A stretch of DNA of 64,000 nt from CAWCTB01 sp963798275. GTDB lineage: Bacteria; Acidobacteriota; Terriglobia; Terriglobales; Acidobacteriaceae. Position numbers and translations under genes: made by a program. Shown piece by piece: positions 9,052 through 17,951 of this stretch. Positions within the stretch are counted from its first letter, which is position 1. Each line of letters begins with the position of its first letter. Below the pieces are notes generated by a model, which was not told the origin of the DNA, made no database searches, and saw only the letters and a program-made list of their open reading frames with translations. The stretch is from the NCBI GenBank assembly GCA_963798275.1, contig CAWCTB010000018.1, positions 50,682 to 114,681 on the forward strand, read 5' to 3'.

Positions 9052-10032
9052 ATGGAATTAGTCGATCGCTATCTGCAGGCCGTCCGCGTCGCCCTTCCCG
9101 CGAAGCAACCGGATGACATCATCCAGGAACTCTCCGACAGCATCTATTCGCAGATCGAAGAGAAGGAATCCACTCTCGGCCGTCCACTCACCGACGACGA
9201 GCAGGTCGAGCTGCTGAAGAAGCTCGGCAACCCAGCGCATCTCGCCAGCCGTTACGGCAAACCCAAGCAACTGATCGGGCCCTCGCTTTTTCCCGTTTAC
9301 TGGAAGGTCCTGCAACTCGCGCTCGGGTTGGCCCTGCTGGTGGAGGTCATCGCCAGTATTCTCACCGCCGCGGCGGGCCGCTCGTTCGGAGCCAGCTTTG
9401 CGCCTATCCTGAACTATCCCATGGTAGCCCTCAGCGTGTTTGCCTGGGTCACGCTTACCTTCGCGGCGCTGGCATTCTTCGGCACCAAATTCCGCGTGCC
9501 CGATCAATGGGATCCCCGTCAGCTTCCCCCGGTGGTGAAGGGCAGGGCCCGCAAATCACGCTTCGAATTGGTAACGTCTCTCATTGTGGGAGCTCTGGCC
9601 TCGGTATGGTGGCTCATCGGCTTGCGTCATCCGTTTTGGATCTTCGGTCCGGGCGTTTTCTTCATGACTTTCGCTCCCATCTGGCTCAAGCTCTATCCCT
9701 GGTTCGTCGTGCTGGCGCTAGCCGAAGTGGGGCGCCACGCCTTGGAGATCGCCAAGCCTTTGGCCACGCGCCTGCACCTCGCCGCTCGCATCGCCATTCG
9801 CTGCCTCAGCGTGGTGGTGCTGTTCTTTCTCATTCGGGCAAACGAAGTCTTCGTCCTCACCTTGGGCGCAGCGGGGGGGCGCAAGGAGTCCGTGATTCAG
9901 TCCATAAACTTGGCGACGCGCATTGGACTGATCGCCGCCGCCGTTATCGCGCTCGCCAAACTGGCGATCGATGTGTGGAAGCTGCTGGCCGGCCGCCTGG
10001 AACAGGCCCATCAGGCGGCGCTGGGGTCGTAA
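9052..10032 (+). CDS. HAAS signalling-domain membrane protein (DUF1700-like), PadR partner
   Basis: The first 75 residues (LVDRYLQAVRVALPAKQPDDIIQELSDS... LLKKLGNPAHLASRYG) form the helical HAAS domain that regularly sits next to PadR regulators. Six or so hydrophobic segments follow (about 82-108, 120-143, 172-190, 200-228, 248-270, 282-305). The 326-aa protein is thus an inner-membrane sensor or regulator. It has a good AGGAG-like site just before the start and forms an operon with padR. The last residues approach mnmG, whose start lies 70 nt downstream. The signal sensed is unknown. Confidence 0.8.
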   Translation: MELVDRYLQAVRVALPAKQPDDIIQELSDSIYSQIEEKESTLGRPLTDDEQVELLKKLGNPAHLASRYGKPKQLIGPSLFPVYWKVLQLALGLALLVEVIASILTAAAGRSFGASFAPILNYPMVALSVFAWVTLTFAALAFFGTKFRVPDQWDPRQLPPVVKGRARKSRFELVTSLIVGALASVWWLIGLRHPFWIFGPGVFFMTFAPIWLKLYPWFVVLALAEVGRHALEIAKPLATRLHLAARIAIRCLSVVVLFFLIRANEVFVLTLGAAGGRKESVIQSINLATRIGLIAAAVIALAKLAIDVWKLLAGRLEQAHQAALGS

Positions 10033-10102
10033 TCGCAGCCGTGCGGTGGAGCTTCCGTCCGCTAGAATAGAAGCATCGCCGCACCTGCGGCGCCTGTGGG
10101 GA

Positions 10103-12463
10103 ATGGCTCGCTTGTCGCAGTTCACTGAGATCTACGACGTCGTTGTGGTCGGCGCCGGCCATGCCGGATGCGAGGCCGCCATGGCTGCCGCGCGCATGGG
10201 CCTCAAGACCGCCCTCTATACCCTCAACCTCGATCTGATCGCGCAGATGTCGTGCAATCCTGCCATCGGTGGCATTGCCAAAGGACACCTCGTTCGCGAA
10301 GTCGATGCCCTAGGCGGAATCATGGGCGAAGTCACTGACGCGGTCGGCATCCAATTTCGCCTGCTCAACACCTCGCGCGGGCCGGCTGTCTGGTCGCCGC
10401 GCGCCCAGTGCGACAAGCAGCAATACCGCCTTAAGATGCGCCAGGTGCTCGAATCGGAACCGAACCTGCACATCAAGCAGGCCGAAGTCGCGGGACTCAT
10501 GCTGGAAGAAGTTGCCGGGGAAGAAGTTTCAAGTTTCGAGTTTCAAGTTTCGGGTGGGCCCGCTGCTCCCGCTGTCATCCTGAGCGAAGTGAGGCTTAGT
10601 CGAACGCAGTCGAAGGACCCCTGCAGCGACGACGCAACTTCCTCAGTTCCACCGAGCGAAGCGACCGCAGCCGAGCGCTCTGCCCCTCTCGAAACTCGAA
10701 ACTCGAAACCTGGAACTTCGTCCACCGTCCGCGGCATCCGGCTCCGCGACGGACGCGTCGTCGGAGCCCAAGCCGTCATCATCACCACCGGCACTTTCCT
10801 CAACGGACTCATCCACTGCGGAGAGCAGCAGTATCCTGCCGGGCGCAGTGGCGAGCCCAATGCCGTCCTGCTCGGCGAGGCCCTGAAGGCGCTCGGCCTG
10901 CGCGGCTGCCGCCTCAAGACCGGCACGCCCCCGCGTCTTGACGGACGCAGCATAGACTGGTCCAAATTTACTGTGCAGCCGGGCGACGACGATCCCACGC
11001 CGTTCAGCTTCCGCACCCGCCGGGTGGCGCATCACGACCGCCAGGTGCCCTGTTACATCGCCTTCACCACGGCTGAGACGCATCGCATCATTCGCGAGAA
11101 CGTGCATCGCTCCCCCATGTACAGCGGCCAGATACAGTCCATCGGACCGCGCTACTGTCCCTCGATCGAGGACAAGATCGTCAAGTTCCCCGACAAGGAA
11201 GTGCACCAGCTCTTCCTCGAGCCCGAGGGCCTGAACACCAACGAGATCTACGTCAACGGCATGAGCACCTCGCTGCCCATCGAGGTGCAGCTCGCCATCA
11301 TCAAATCGATTCCCGGACTGGAGAACGCCGAGATGCTCCGGCCCGGCTACGCCATCGAGTACGATTCCATCGACCCTACCGAACTGGAGCGCACTCTCGA
11401 GACCAAGAAGATCGCGCGCCTCTATCTTGCGGGACAGATCAACGGCACCAGCGGCTACGAAGAGGCCGCGTGCCAGGGAATCATGGCCGGCATCAACGCC
11501 GCGCTGAAGATCAAAGGCGAGCCGCCACTAGTGCTCGATCGCACCGAGGCCTACACCGCCATCCTGATCGACGACCTCATCAGCAAGGGCACCAACGAGC
11601 CCTACCGGATGTTCACTTCGCGCGCCGAGTTCCGGCTGCACCTGCGTATCGACAACGCCGATCGCCGCCTCACCCCGCACGGCCGCCGCGTGGGCCTGAT
11701 CAACAACGCCGCCTGGGCCGATCACCTTGCCAAGCAGGAACGCCTGCAGACGGTACGCGATCTGCTCGAACGTACCCGCGTCAACGGCGACCTGCTGGAA
11801 AAGATGGGTGACGACGTGGCGGCGCACAGCGTGATTGAATCGCTGGGCAACGGATCTGCCGGCATGACCTTGGCACAAATGCTCAAGCGCCCCGAAATCC
11901 AGATCGAACAACTCGCACCCGTCCTGGCCAAGCTAATGCCGGCGTTCTTTGGGAGGGAAGGAATTGTCAGTGAAGAAGTTTCAGGTTTCGAGTTTCCAGT
12001 TTCGAGAACGGAAGCGGAGGAAGACTGTCCTTTGGATGTTTCTACCGGAGATAGGGGTCCTTCGACTTCGGTTCGCAACTGCGGCGAACCTTCGCTCAGG
12101 GGGACAACGCTTTCACCGGAAACTCGAAACTCGAAACTCGAAACTGATTTCCGCCTGCCGGCGGCAATCCGCAACCAGCTCAAATCCGTCGAGACCGAGA
12201 TCAAGTACTCTGGTTACCTCGACCAGCAGACCAAGGCCATCGAGCGCCTGAAGCGGTCCGAGCAGCGCACCATCCCCGACTGGTTCGACTATGCCAAGGT
12301 CTCCGGCCTGTCGCGCGAGATGAACGAAAAGCTCACCCGCGTCCGCCCACGTACCCTCGGTCAGGCCAGCCGCATCCCCGGCGTCACTCCAGCAGCCGTC
12401 TCACTGATCAACGTTTACATCGAGATCCAGTCCCGCCAGCAGGCCAGCGCCCCCGCCAGTTAA
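10103..12463 (+). CDS. mnmG: tRNA uridine-5-carboxymethylaminomethyl(34) synthesis enzyme MnmG, with two in-frame repeat insertions
   Basis: FAD- and folate-dependent partner of MnmE that installs cmnm5U at the wobble base of certain tRNAs. Family landmarks are clear: FAD motif GAGHAG (17-22), MSCNPAIGGIAKGHLVREVDALGG, KTGTPPRLDGRSIDWS, NGTSGYEEAACQG and the C-terminal RPRTLGQASRIPGVTPAAVS. At 786 aa it is about 120-150 residues longer than usual. The excess is exactly two in-frame insertions (residues about 142-203 and 626-682), each bounded by GTTTCGA-type inverted arms and listed as repeats. Without them the length is about 667 aa. They fall in a loop of the FAD-binding region and before the C-terminal helical domain. 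The start ATG at 10103 (MARLSQFTEIYDVVVVG) fits the family; longer starts do not. Confidence 0.95.
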   Translation: MARLSQFTEIYDVVVVGAGHAGCEAAMAAARMGLKTALYTLNLDLIAQMSCNPAIGGIAKGHLVREVDALGGIMGEVTDAVGIQFRLLNTSRGPAVWSPRAQCDKQQYRLKMRQVLESEPNLHIKQAEVAGLMLEEVAGEEVSSFEFQVSGGPAAPAVILSEVRLSRTQSKDPCSDDATSSVPPSEATAAERSAPLETRNSKPGTSSTVRGIRLRDGRVVGAQAVIITTGTFLNGLIHCGEQQYPAGRSGEPNAVLLGEALKALGLRGCRLKTGTPPRLDGRSIDWSKFTVQPGDDDPTPFSFRTRRVAHHDRQVPCYIAFTTAETHRIIRENVHRSPMYSGQIQSIGPRYCPSIEDKIVKFPDKEVHQLFLEPEGLNTNEIYVNGMSTSLPIEVQLAIIKSIPGLENAEMLRPGYAIEYDSIDPTELERTLETKKIARLYLAGQINGTSGYEEAACQGIMAGINAALKIKGEPPLVLDRTEAYTAILIDDLISKGTNEPYRMFTSRAEFRLHLRIDNADRRLTPHGRRVGLINNAAWADHLAKQERLQTVRDLLERTRVNGDLLEKMGDDVAAHSVIESLGNGSAGMTLAQMLKRPEIQIEQLAPVLAKLMPAFFGREGIVSEEVSGFEFPVSRTEAEEDCPLDVSTGDRGPSTSVRNCGEPSLRGTTLSPETRNSKLETDFRLPAAIRNQLKSVETEIKYSGYLDQQTKAIERLKRSEQRTIPDWFDYAKVSGLSREMNEKLTRVRPRTLGQASRIPGVTPAAVSLINVYIEIQSRQQASAPAS
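10526..10709. repeat. Composite palindromic repeat inserted in mnmG (copy 1)
   Basis: A left arm of alternating GTTTCAAG/TTTCGAG units (10526-10552) and a right arm GAAACTCGAAACTCGAAAC (10691-10709) are inverted complements. Between them lies a second module, TCATCCTGAGCGAAGTGAGG ... GTCGAAGGACCCCT. The whole is in frame, has no stop codon, and adds about 61 residues at a position where MnmG proteins have a short loop. Confidence 0.85.
11978..12146. repeat. Composite palindromic repeat inserted in mnmG (copy 2)
   Basis: Same architecture as copy 1: left arm 11978-12006, right arm 12118-12146 with four tandem GAAACTC units. The inner CCTGAGCGAAG...GTCGAAGGACCCCT module is present in the opposite orientation to copy 1. 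Both copies are preceded by the identical GAAGAAGTTTCA. It is in frame, without stops, adding about 56 residues. Confidence 0.85.
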
Positions 12464-12557
12464 GGCTTGTCGGACACGGCCCGTCTCCCGGTGCACCGCT
12501 ACGACTACCACAGTGTAGGATAGTCTGACGCTGTGGGATTCCTCGCGCGAGAAGAAA

Positions 12558-12584
12558 GAGCCAGCCCGCGTTCTGGGCTGGCTC
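12558..12584 (-). terminator. Intrinsic terminator of the ComEA-like gene
   Basis: Perfect 10-bp stem GAGCCAGCCC / GGGCTGGCTC with a 7-nt loop. Read on the minus strand it is followed by TTTCTTC. It lies 18 nt beyond the stop of the minus-strand gene and may also help stop mnmG transcripts from the other side. Confidence 0.8.
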
Positions 12585-12601
12585 CAAGGATCGCGATCCC
12601 T

Positions 12602-12922
12602 TTACTTCTGCTTGGCAATGATCAGGTCCTTGATCTTGTTATACGTCGCCTGGGGAATGATCTTCTTCTGCACCAGCTCATTCTTGGCTTTGTAGGGACG
12701 CTCGTCGATGATCTTCTGCGAATAGACGTCGCCGATACCGGGCAACTGCGCCAGTTGGTCCTTGCTGGCGGAATTGATGTCCAGCAGGCTACCCGCCGAA
12801 GCAGCAGCCGCTGTAGAAGTCTTGCCCGCCGGCTTGCTGCTCTGCGCCATCGCCAGACCACTGAACAACAGAACGGCCAACGTCGCCGTCAGTATGCGAA
12901 CTACCGTACGGTTCACTTTCAT
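12602..12922 (-). CDS. Secreted helix-hairpin-helix (ComEA-like) protein
   Basis: A 106-aa protein with a signal peptide (MKVNRTVVRILTATLAVLLF...AMAQ) and a low-complexity Ser/Ala/Lys linker. The HhH domain (LDINSASKDQLAQLPGIGDVYSQKII) is the DNA-binding module of ComEA, here with an unusual KNELVQKKIIPQATYNKIKD ending. ComEA binds incoming DNA during natural transformation; short HhH proteins like this are common in Acidobacteriota and not proven to act in competence. The ATG at 12922 is chosen because GGAGG lies 6-8 nt upstream; it has its own terminator at 12558-12584. Confidence 0.85.
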   Translation of the reverse strand: MKVNRTVVRILTATLAVLLFSGLAMAQSSKPAGKTSTAAAASAGSLLDINSASKDQLAQLPGIGDVYSQKIIDERPYKAKNELVQKKIIPQATYNKIKDLIIAKQK

Positions 12923-13197
12923 ATGCCCTCCCATGTCCGCTGCGGCGGAATCTCCGCTTAGTGTACCGCCACCATGCTTCGCAACCGCCTAAATTGTTGT
13001 GATGCCGAGTAGGGGGCGTCAATGGCATTCGGCCTGCGCCGTCCGTCTCTGTTGATCCCTGTCGTAGTTCTCGCGCACTTGGCGGTGACGTTCATGCGCT
13101 CGCCGGCGTGCCCTTCGGCCGTACCACTGAAGTCGCGGAGGCGGCGTGCTTGCAGCCGAAGCAGCGGTTCCGCCCTTGGCCGCCTTTTGGCGGCAAA

Positions 13198-13860
13198 CTA
13201 GCCGATGATCTTCCGGCGCAATGCGGCGCACGCCGGTCCCCCGATAGCCAGAAGGAGCAGGGAGGCAGGTTCCGGCACTGCGCCGATGTGCAGGGCGAGG
13301 TCGGTACTGTAATTGTCACCGTAGAAGCTATCGTTGGCAGTGAAAAACAGAAAATTCGCCCCATCCGGGATCGTCACCACCGTAAACGGCCCTGCCTGAC
13401 TGTCGCCAATAGCTGCGATCGAGAAGTCCTGTGGTATGTCGGTAGCGATGTTACCGTAATAGGTTGGTAGGGTGAGGACCGGTTGGCCGTCCGAAGCTAT
13501 GGCACCCGTAACGCGGTTCAGCATGCTTGGGGGCCCGAGTTGGGACGTTGAACTAAATACGCCGCCGATACTCCAAGGAGTAAAAAATCCGATTACACAA
13601 GAGCTTCCGTCCCAGTAATAACAAATCGTGCCTGTCACCTGCAATTCGATTGTCATTCCGGCAGAAAGACCAAGACTGGCCAAGTCAATGGGTATCGAAT
13701 CTAGTGCTCCCGGATCGTCGTTCGTCAACAGATAGGTCTGGCGGGAATCGAACGGAACGGTTGTGGTGCTCGCTGACAGGGGCGCAACCAGCATGAGCAG
13801 CGCACTACTGATGAGAATCACCCTGATTCGCGGGAAACTGTTCTTGTTGAAACGTGTCAT
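13198..13860 (-). CDS. PEP-CTERM sorting-domain protein
   Basis: A 220-aa exported protein: signal peptide (residues 1-30, ending ...LVAPLSAST), a beta-rich body with a CYYWDGSSCVIGF disulfide candidate, and the C-terminal sorting signal VPEPASLLLLAIGGPACAAL followed by RRK. PEP-CTERM tails are recognised by exosortase (EpsH/XrtA) and link proteins to exopolysaccharide or biofilm (known of the system); no exosortase gene lies in this window. AAGGAG sits 6 nt before the ATG, and a sigma-70-like promoter is at 13910-13938. The body matches no known enzyme. Confidence 0.9.
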   Translation of the reverse strand: MTRFNKNSFPRIRVILISSALLMLVAPLSASTTTVPFDSRQTYLLTNDDPGALDSIPIDLASLGLSAGMTIELQVTGTICYYWDGSSCVIGFFTPWSIGGVFSSTSQLGPPSMLNRVTGAIASDGQPVLTLPTYYGNIATDIPQDFSIAAIGDSQAGPFTVVTIPDGANFLFFTANDSFYGDNYSTDLALHIGAVPEPASLLLLAIGGPACAALRRKIIG

Positions 13861-13909
13861 TTCTATCTCCTTTCAAGCCAAGACGGAGCGACGAATTAAG
13901 AGGGTCCAG

Positions 13910-13938
13910 TGTTTATCACTAAATTGATCTTGGGTCAA
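13910..13938 (-). promoter_or_regulatory. Sigma-70-type promoter of the PEP-CTERM gene
   Basis: On the minus strand, TTGACC (13938-13933) is followed after 17 nt by TAAACA (13915-13910), about 50 nt upstream of the start at 13860. Hexamers and spacing fit a vegetative promoter. Confidence 0.55.
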
Positions 13939-14146
13939 ATTGAAAGCGGTCTTGCAAGTGGTTTTAGGTCAAGATTTCTTCTTGTCTGATTGGGGTGAAG
14001 GCGGAACGACAAACCTTAGCGGTGGGGAGCGCGTGATATTTTGGCTTTCGGTTTTCTCTCTCTCCGGCGAACCCAAAAGAAAGCCGAGTGTCTGCCATAC
14101 GGCTGAGGAACGAGGAACGGCAATCGCTGCCGATTCCCCAGGGGCG

Positions 14147-14698
14147 CTACTGCACGCTTCGCCTACGTCTCAGTTTTCGCCGCAAGGACTCCGCGGCGGC
14201 GATCAGGCCGCCGCCCATTAGAAGCATGGTCGGCGGCTCCGGCACCTGCAGGCCGGAAATCACCGGAGCTTTTTGCCGGGCGAACTCAACCGCCGTGAAT
14301 GTGTATCCCCGGCCATCCCACAGGATCGAGGTGTACCCTCCGTTGCCGCACGGGTCCGGCCCAACGTAGCAGAGGTTGACCTCGCCTACCCCCGGCACCC
14401 GGAACAGCAGTCCCGCGTTGTCGAAGTAAGTTGGCTTGGCGGGAGAGAAGTACAGGTTGTCGTAGATGAAATGGGAATCCACCCCCGTGGGAATGATTCC
14501 CGCTACGGGAATCCCGTTGTAGCGCGCGTCAATTCCGGTGATCGTCCACGATCCGTTCCCGTTGCTTTCGCCGGACAGCGTTCCGGCAACCGAAACTCCG
14601 GACCCACTGTACGAGAAAGGGATCAGATCGGCGCTGGCCGCACGCACAAACAACACCGTGAAGCACATCGCCGCGAAGGCCTGTAGCAGCTTCTTCAT
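14147..14698 (-). CDS. PEP-CTERM sorting-domain protein
   Basis: A 183-aa exported protein with a signal peptide (MKKLLQAFAAMCFTVLFVRAASA), a beta-sandwich-like body (ADLIPFSYSGSGVSVAGTLSG, typical of small acidobacterial PEP-CTERM proteins) and the tail VPEPPTMLLMGGGLIAAAES with a basic RRKLRRRR end. The ATG at 14698 is preferred because GAAGGA lies about 8 nt upstream; an in-frame ATG 8 codons earlier lacks a site. It is a single gene, separated by about 290 nt from its PEP-CTERM neighbour on the same strand. Function unknown beyond surface or matrix location. Confidence 0.88.
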   Translation of the reverse strand: MKKLLQAFAAMCFTVLFVRAASADLIPFSYSGSGVSVAGTLSGESNGNGSWTITGIDARYNGIPVAGIIPTGVDSHFIYDNLYFSPAKPTYFDNAGLLFRVPGVGEVNLCYVGPDPCGNGGYTSILWDGRGYTFTAVEFARQKAPVISGLQVPEPPTMLLMGGGLIAAAESLRRKLRRRRSVQ

Positions 14699-14920
14699 GG
14701 ATTGTCCTTCCATCGAAGTCATGACTTCGCTTTACCTATCGGCAGGTTGGTGGCGGAAGATGAAAAGCGCGAAGGATGGAAAACCGGCGGGAGCTTAACC
14801 GTTGCTGCGGGTCAGACGAGTGGTATTGGAGAGTAACTACGTTTCCTCACCGGGCCAGGAGCTAAACGATTGCCGGCGCTGCCCGCTCCTGAGCTGCGCG
14901 CAAGTTCCGAGGCCGAGCGC

Positions 14921-15580
14921 TCACGCCCGCTCGAAGGCGTGTTTCAACTGCAGCTGTTCCAGCGCCTGGTCTTTCGCGGCGTGAAAGGCCTGCGCTCGCG
15001 CCATCAACCCATCCGCCGGACGCGCCTCATCCCCCGCCAGCTCGACCAGGCCTTGCCCGGCCAGAGCCTTCGCCGCCGCCCGCAGTTTGTCCAGCATCGC
15101 ATCGTCGGTGGCATCGAGATACTGCGCGTCACAGGGATCGGCAACCAACACCGCCTTGCGCTCCAGCCCCGCGGCCCAAAACACCTTGCGGGCCACGAAC
15201 TCGGCGACCTGTTCCGGCGTCGCCTGCAAGAAGCTGAAGTGCTTCCGCCGGATGCTATAGCTCCGGCTCGACACCGGCACCGGCTGCCGCTTGCCCGACT
15301 TCAACAGCTCCAGTTGCTTGTCGTCGAGGGCCTTGCGCGCCGTGTTGATTGCCACCCAATACGCCAGCTCGCCATGCAACGAGGGCAGCACTTCCCGGAT
15401 GGTCTGCGACAGGTTCAAGGCGATATCGGCGTGCAGCGGGCCGCCATCGGCCAGCGCCAGCCGCCCATGCACCACGTACCAGTCACTGCCGCCAGCCGAA
15501 GCGTGAAACGGCCACTCCAACTCAATCTGGACCGTCAGCCCGTGCAAGGTCACTCCGCGAAATGTCTTGTCCCAGCCCAT
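14921..15580 (-). CDS. Conserved-looking hypothetical protein, 219 aa
   Basis: A soluble protein with no signal peptide. The first half is beta-rich (VTLHGLTVQIELEWPF, DWYVVHGRLALADGG); the middle holds a Lys/Arg-rich helix (LDDKQLELLKSGKRQPVPVSSRSYSIRRK); the end is Ala-rich and helical. No catalytic motif or family was recognised. Codon use matches the neighbouring core genes, and the frame is long and GC-typical, so it is likely real. It sits between two PEP-CTERM genes but nothing links it to their function. Confidence 0.75.
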   Translation of the reverse strand: MGWDKTFRGVTLHGLTVQIELEWPFHASAGGSDWYVVHGRLALADGGPLHADIALNLSQTIREVLPSLHGELAYWVAINTARKALDDKQLELLKSGKRQPVPVSSRSYSIRRKHFSFLQATPEQVAEFVARKVFWAAGLERKAVLVADPCDAQYLDATDDAMLDKLRAAAKALAGQGLVELAGDEARPADGLMARAQAFHAAKDQALEQLQLKHAFERA

Positions 15581-15810
15581 ACGCGATACATTTTACCGCG
15601 CCGGAACTACCATCCCCGGGCGTCCGACCCACCCGCCAATTCCCAAATCGATGCTCATATCCGAGCCATCTGGCCCAAATCGCTTGCCTGGGCACCACCG
15701 TCTGTCTAGCCTTAGCCTAGAGATAGTTCTTGTCCGGCGCTCTGGTGCGGGTTCGTCCTCACCCGAACGTAAATCCTCCCATACGTAAACCTTCCTATAG
15801 GAGCGCCTTT

Positions 15811-16455
15811 ATGAACTCACGTTTCCCTTTGCCTCTTTGCTGGTTGCGATTTGGGTTTACCGTCGCCATGTGCTGCTTGTTTCTTCTTACTATTACCCAG
15901 GCTGACATCGTGCCATCCCTGACGGGTGTCTTTCCCATCGGCCAGGCCTGGACCCTCCACGGGTACGGGGGCGGCACGGTTCTCTATGTTCCCTATTCCG
16001 GCAATCTCAGCTTTGCCGGTACGGTCGTGAATTACTGGGAAGATCCACCCTGTGGCCTCTACCCTGATTGTGATCAATATTACGGCGGCGACATTGCGGG
16101 TGGAGGCGTAACCTTTGACACGTTCCTCGAGTTCAGTTCCACCGATGTGGAGTATCTCCAGTTCGCCGGAACCATCAACGGTGGGAGTTTCTCTGGGGAC
16201 AATCATCTCGGTTTCAGTGCATTTGATACTTATACAAGCGAGAGGATTGACATCGCCTTTGCCGGGGTCTGGAGTAACGGTTGGGTCTCCAACGGAAGCA
16301 TAGACATAGAATGGGTTGATGGCGTGGACTTCATCTGGTGGCAGAGCGGCACCATGAACTTGGTGACTTACACTCCGGAGCCTTCGACACTGGCGTTGCT
16401 GGGCCCGGGGACTCTTGGATTGACGGCCGCACTGTGGCGGATGCGCAGAAAGTAA
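15811..16455 (+). CDS. PEP-CTERM sorting-domain protein
   Basis: A 214-aa exported protein: signal peptide (MNSRFPLPLCWLRFGFTVAM...TQA), a Gly/Tyr/Trp-rich beta body with CGLYPDC, and the tail TPEPSTLALLGPGTLGLTAAL followed by WRMRRK. AGGAG lies 7 nt before the ATG at 15811; an earlier in-frame start would put the signal peptide inside the protein. It is transcribed away from the other PEP-CTERM genes in this cluster. Confidence 0.9.
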   Translation: MNSRFPLPLCWLRFGFTVAMCCLFLLTITQADIVPSLTGVFPIGQAWTLHGYGGGTVLYVPYSGNLSFAGTVVNYWEDPPCGLYPDCDQYYGGDIAGGGVTFDTFLEFSSTDVEYLQFAGTINGGSFSGDNHLGFSAFDTYTSERIDIAFAGVWSNGWVSNGSIDIEWVDGVDFIWWQSGTMNLVTYTPEPSTLALLGPGTLGLTAALWRMRRK

Positions 16456-16604
16456 CGTCTCTGGTTCTAGCGCACCCTCGGATCAAGGAGCGGCAGGAGA
16501 GTATGTCCATGCCTTCCGAACCCCCGGGTAGCTGCCAAACGTCTTAGCGTTGCACCGAAAAGCCGACGTCCGGCATCAGAACAGTTTGCTTCCGGGAGAA
16601 CGAC

Positions 16605-17702
16605 TTGCCTCAACTTTTCGATCCGCTTCCTCTGCGCAGCCTCACTCTGCCCAACCGCATTGCTGTCTCCCCCATGTGCGAATACTCCTCGCACAACGGC
16701 CTGGCCAATGACTGGCATCTCGTACACCTGGGCAGCCGCGCCGTGGGAGGAGCCGGCCTGGTCCTCACCGAAGCCGCCGCCATTTCCTCCGAAGGCCGGA
16801 TCAGCCCCCAGGACCTCGGCATCTGGTCTGACGCGCATGTCGAGCCGCTGGCCCGCGTTGTGCGCTTCCTTCGCACCCAGGGCGCCTGCGCCGGCATTCA
16901 GTTGGCCCACGCCGGACGCAAAGCCAGCACCAGCCGTCCCTGGGAAGGCGGCACGCGGATCGAAATCGCGGACGGAGGATGGACTCCTCTCGCCCCTTCG
17001 TCAATCGCATTCTCGGCCGAATATCCTCAACCCCGCGAAATGACCCGCGAGGACATCGCTCGCGTCCGCCGCGAATTCGCCGAGGCTGCCGCGCGTTCCA
17101 TCGCCGCCGGCTTCGACCTCATCGAACTGCACGCCGCCCACGGCTACCTCGCTCACCAGTTCCTGTCGCCGCTCAGCAATCAACGCACCGACGAATACGG
17201 CGGCAGCTTCGACAACCGCATTCGCTTCCTGCTGGAAGTCGTTGCCGGAGTCCGCCAAGCTCTTCCCGATCGCGTCCCGCTGTTGGTGCGCATCTCCGCC
17301 ACCGACTGGGCCGAAGGAGGCTGGACCGCGGAAGAATCCGTCGACCTGGCGCGTCGCCTCAAGGCTGCCGGCGTCGATCTCATCGACTGCTCCTCCGGCG
17401 GCCTGGTTCCGTACGCCAAGATTCCGGTCGGCCCCGGTTACCAGGTTCCCTTTGCGGAACAGATCCGGCGCGACGCCGCCATCGCCACCGCAGCCGTCGG
17501 CATGATCACCGAGCCATCACAAGCCGATCAAATCATCCGCGCCGGCCAGGCCGACCTGGTGCTGCTGGCCCGCGAATTCCTGCGCGATCCCTACTGGCCG
17601 CTGCACGCCGCCGAAGCCCTCGGACAAACGGCCACCTGGCCGGTCCAGTATCTGCGCGCTGCCCCAAGAGGTTCCCTGGCCCGCCCCGCCCGCGAAGACT
17701 GA
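16605..17702 (+). CDS. NADH:flavin oxidoreductase, Old Yellow Enzyme family (YqjM-like)
   Basis: A 365-aa TIM-barrel flavoenzyme that reduces activated C=C bonds with NAD(P)H. The opening LFDPLPLRSLTLPNRIAVSPMCEYSS has the Cys-containing PMC.YS motif typical of the thermophilic-like/YqjM class. IQLAHAGRKAS and DLIELHAAHGYLAHQFLSPLSNQRTDEYGG supply the flavin- and substrate-binding His and the conserved N/R/Y positions. Translation starts at a TTG (16605) with GGGAGA just upstream. It is a monocistronic gene facing the S53 protease, with hairpins between them. Physiological substrate unknown. Confidence 0.93.
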   Translation: MPQLFDPLPLRSLTLPNRIAVSPMCEYSSHNGLANDWHLVHLGSRAVGGAGLVLTEAAAISSEGRISPQDLGIWSDAHVEPLARVVRFLRTQGACAGIQLAHAGRKASTSRPWEGGTRIEIADGGWTPLAPSSIAFSAEYPQPREMTREDIARVRREFAEAAARSIAAGFDLIELHAAHGYLAHQFLSPLSNQRTDEYGGSFDNRIRFLLEVVAGVRQALPDRVPLLVRISATDWAEGGWTAEESVDLARRLKAAGVDLIDCSSGGLVPYAKIPVGPGYQVPFAEQIRRDAAIATAAVGMITEPSQADQIIRAGQADLVLLAREFLRDPYWPLHAAEALGQTATWPVQYLRAAPRGSLARPARED

Positions 17703-17853
17703 GTGCGATTTAAGGGCGCAGTTCTCCGTCGCCGCTGGTCGTTGTGATTTGTAAGATGGGCAGTATTGAGCAACTATGAAACCGTCATGGTTCCAACAGT
17801 AGCCGGGGCGAGAGGTTTACCTAATTTCTCGATAACTGCGATTCGCGACAGAA

Positions 17854-17886
17854 ATCCCCATCAGGGCGAAGCCGCCTGATGGGGAT
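17854..17886. terminator. Hairpin between convergent genes
   Basis: A 12-bp perfect stem ATCCCCATCAGG / CCTGATGGGGAT with a 9-nt loop, in the 250-nt gap between the plus-strand flavoenzyme and the minus-strand protease. A second 8-bp hairpin (17913-17938) lies nearer the protease. Read on the minus strand the first is followed by TTTCTGTC, so it probably terminates the protease transcript and perhaps both. Confidence 0.6.
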
Positions 17887-17951
17887 CGAGGAAGCGAATC
17901 AAAGGTCGCAGCGGAGCCGCAGAGGTTTCCGCGGCTCCCGCCAGGTTAAAA

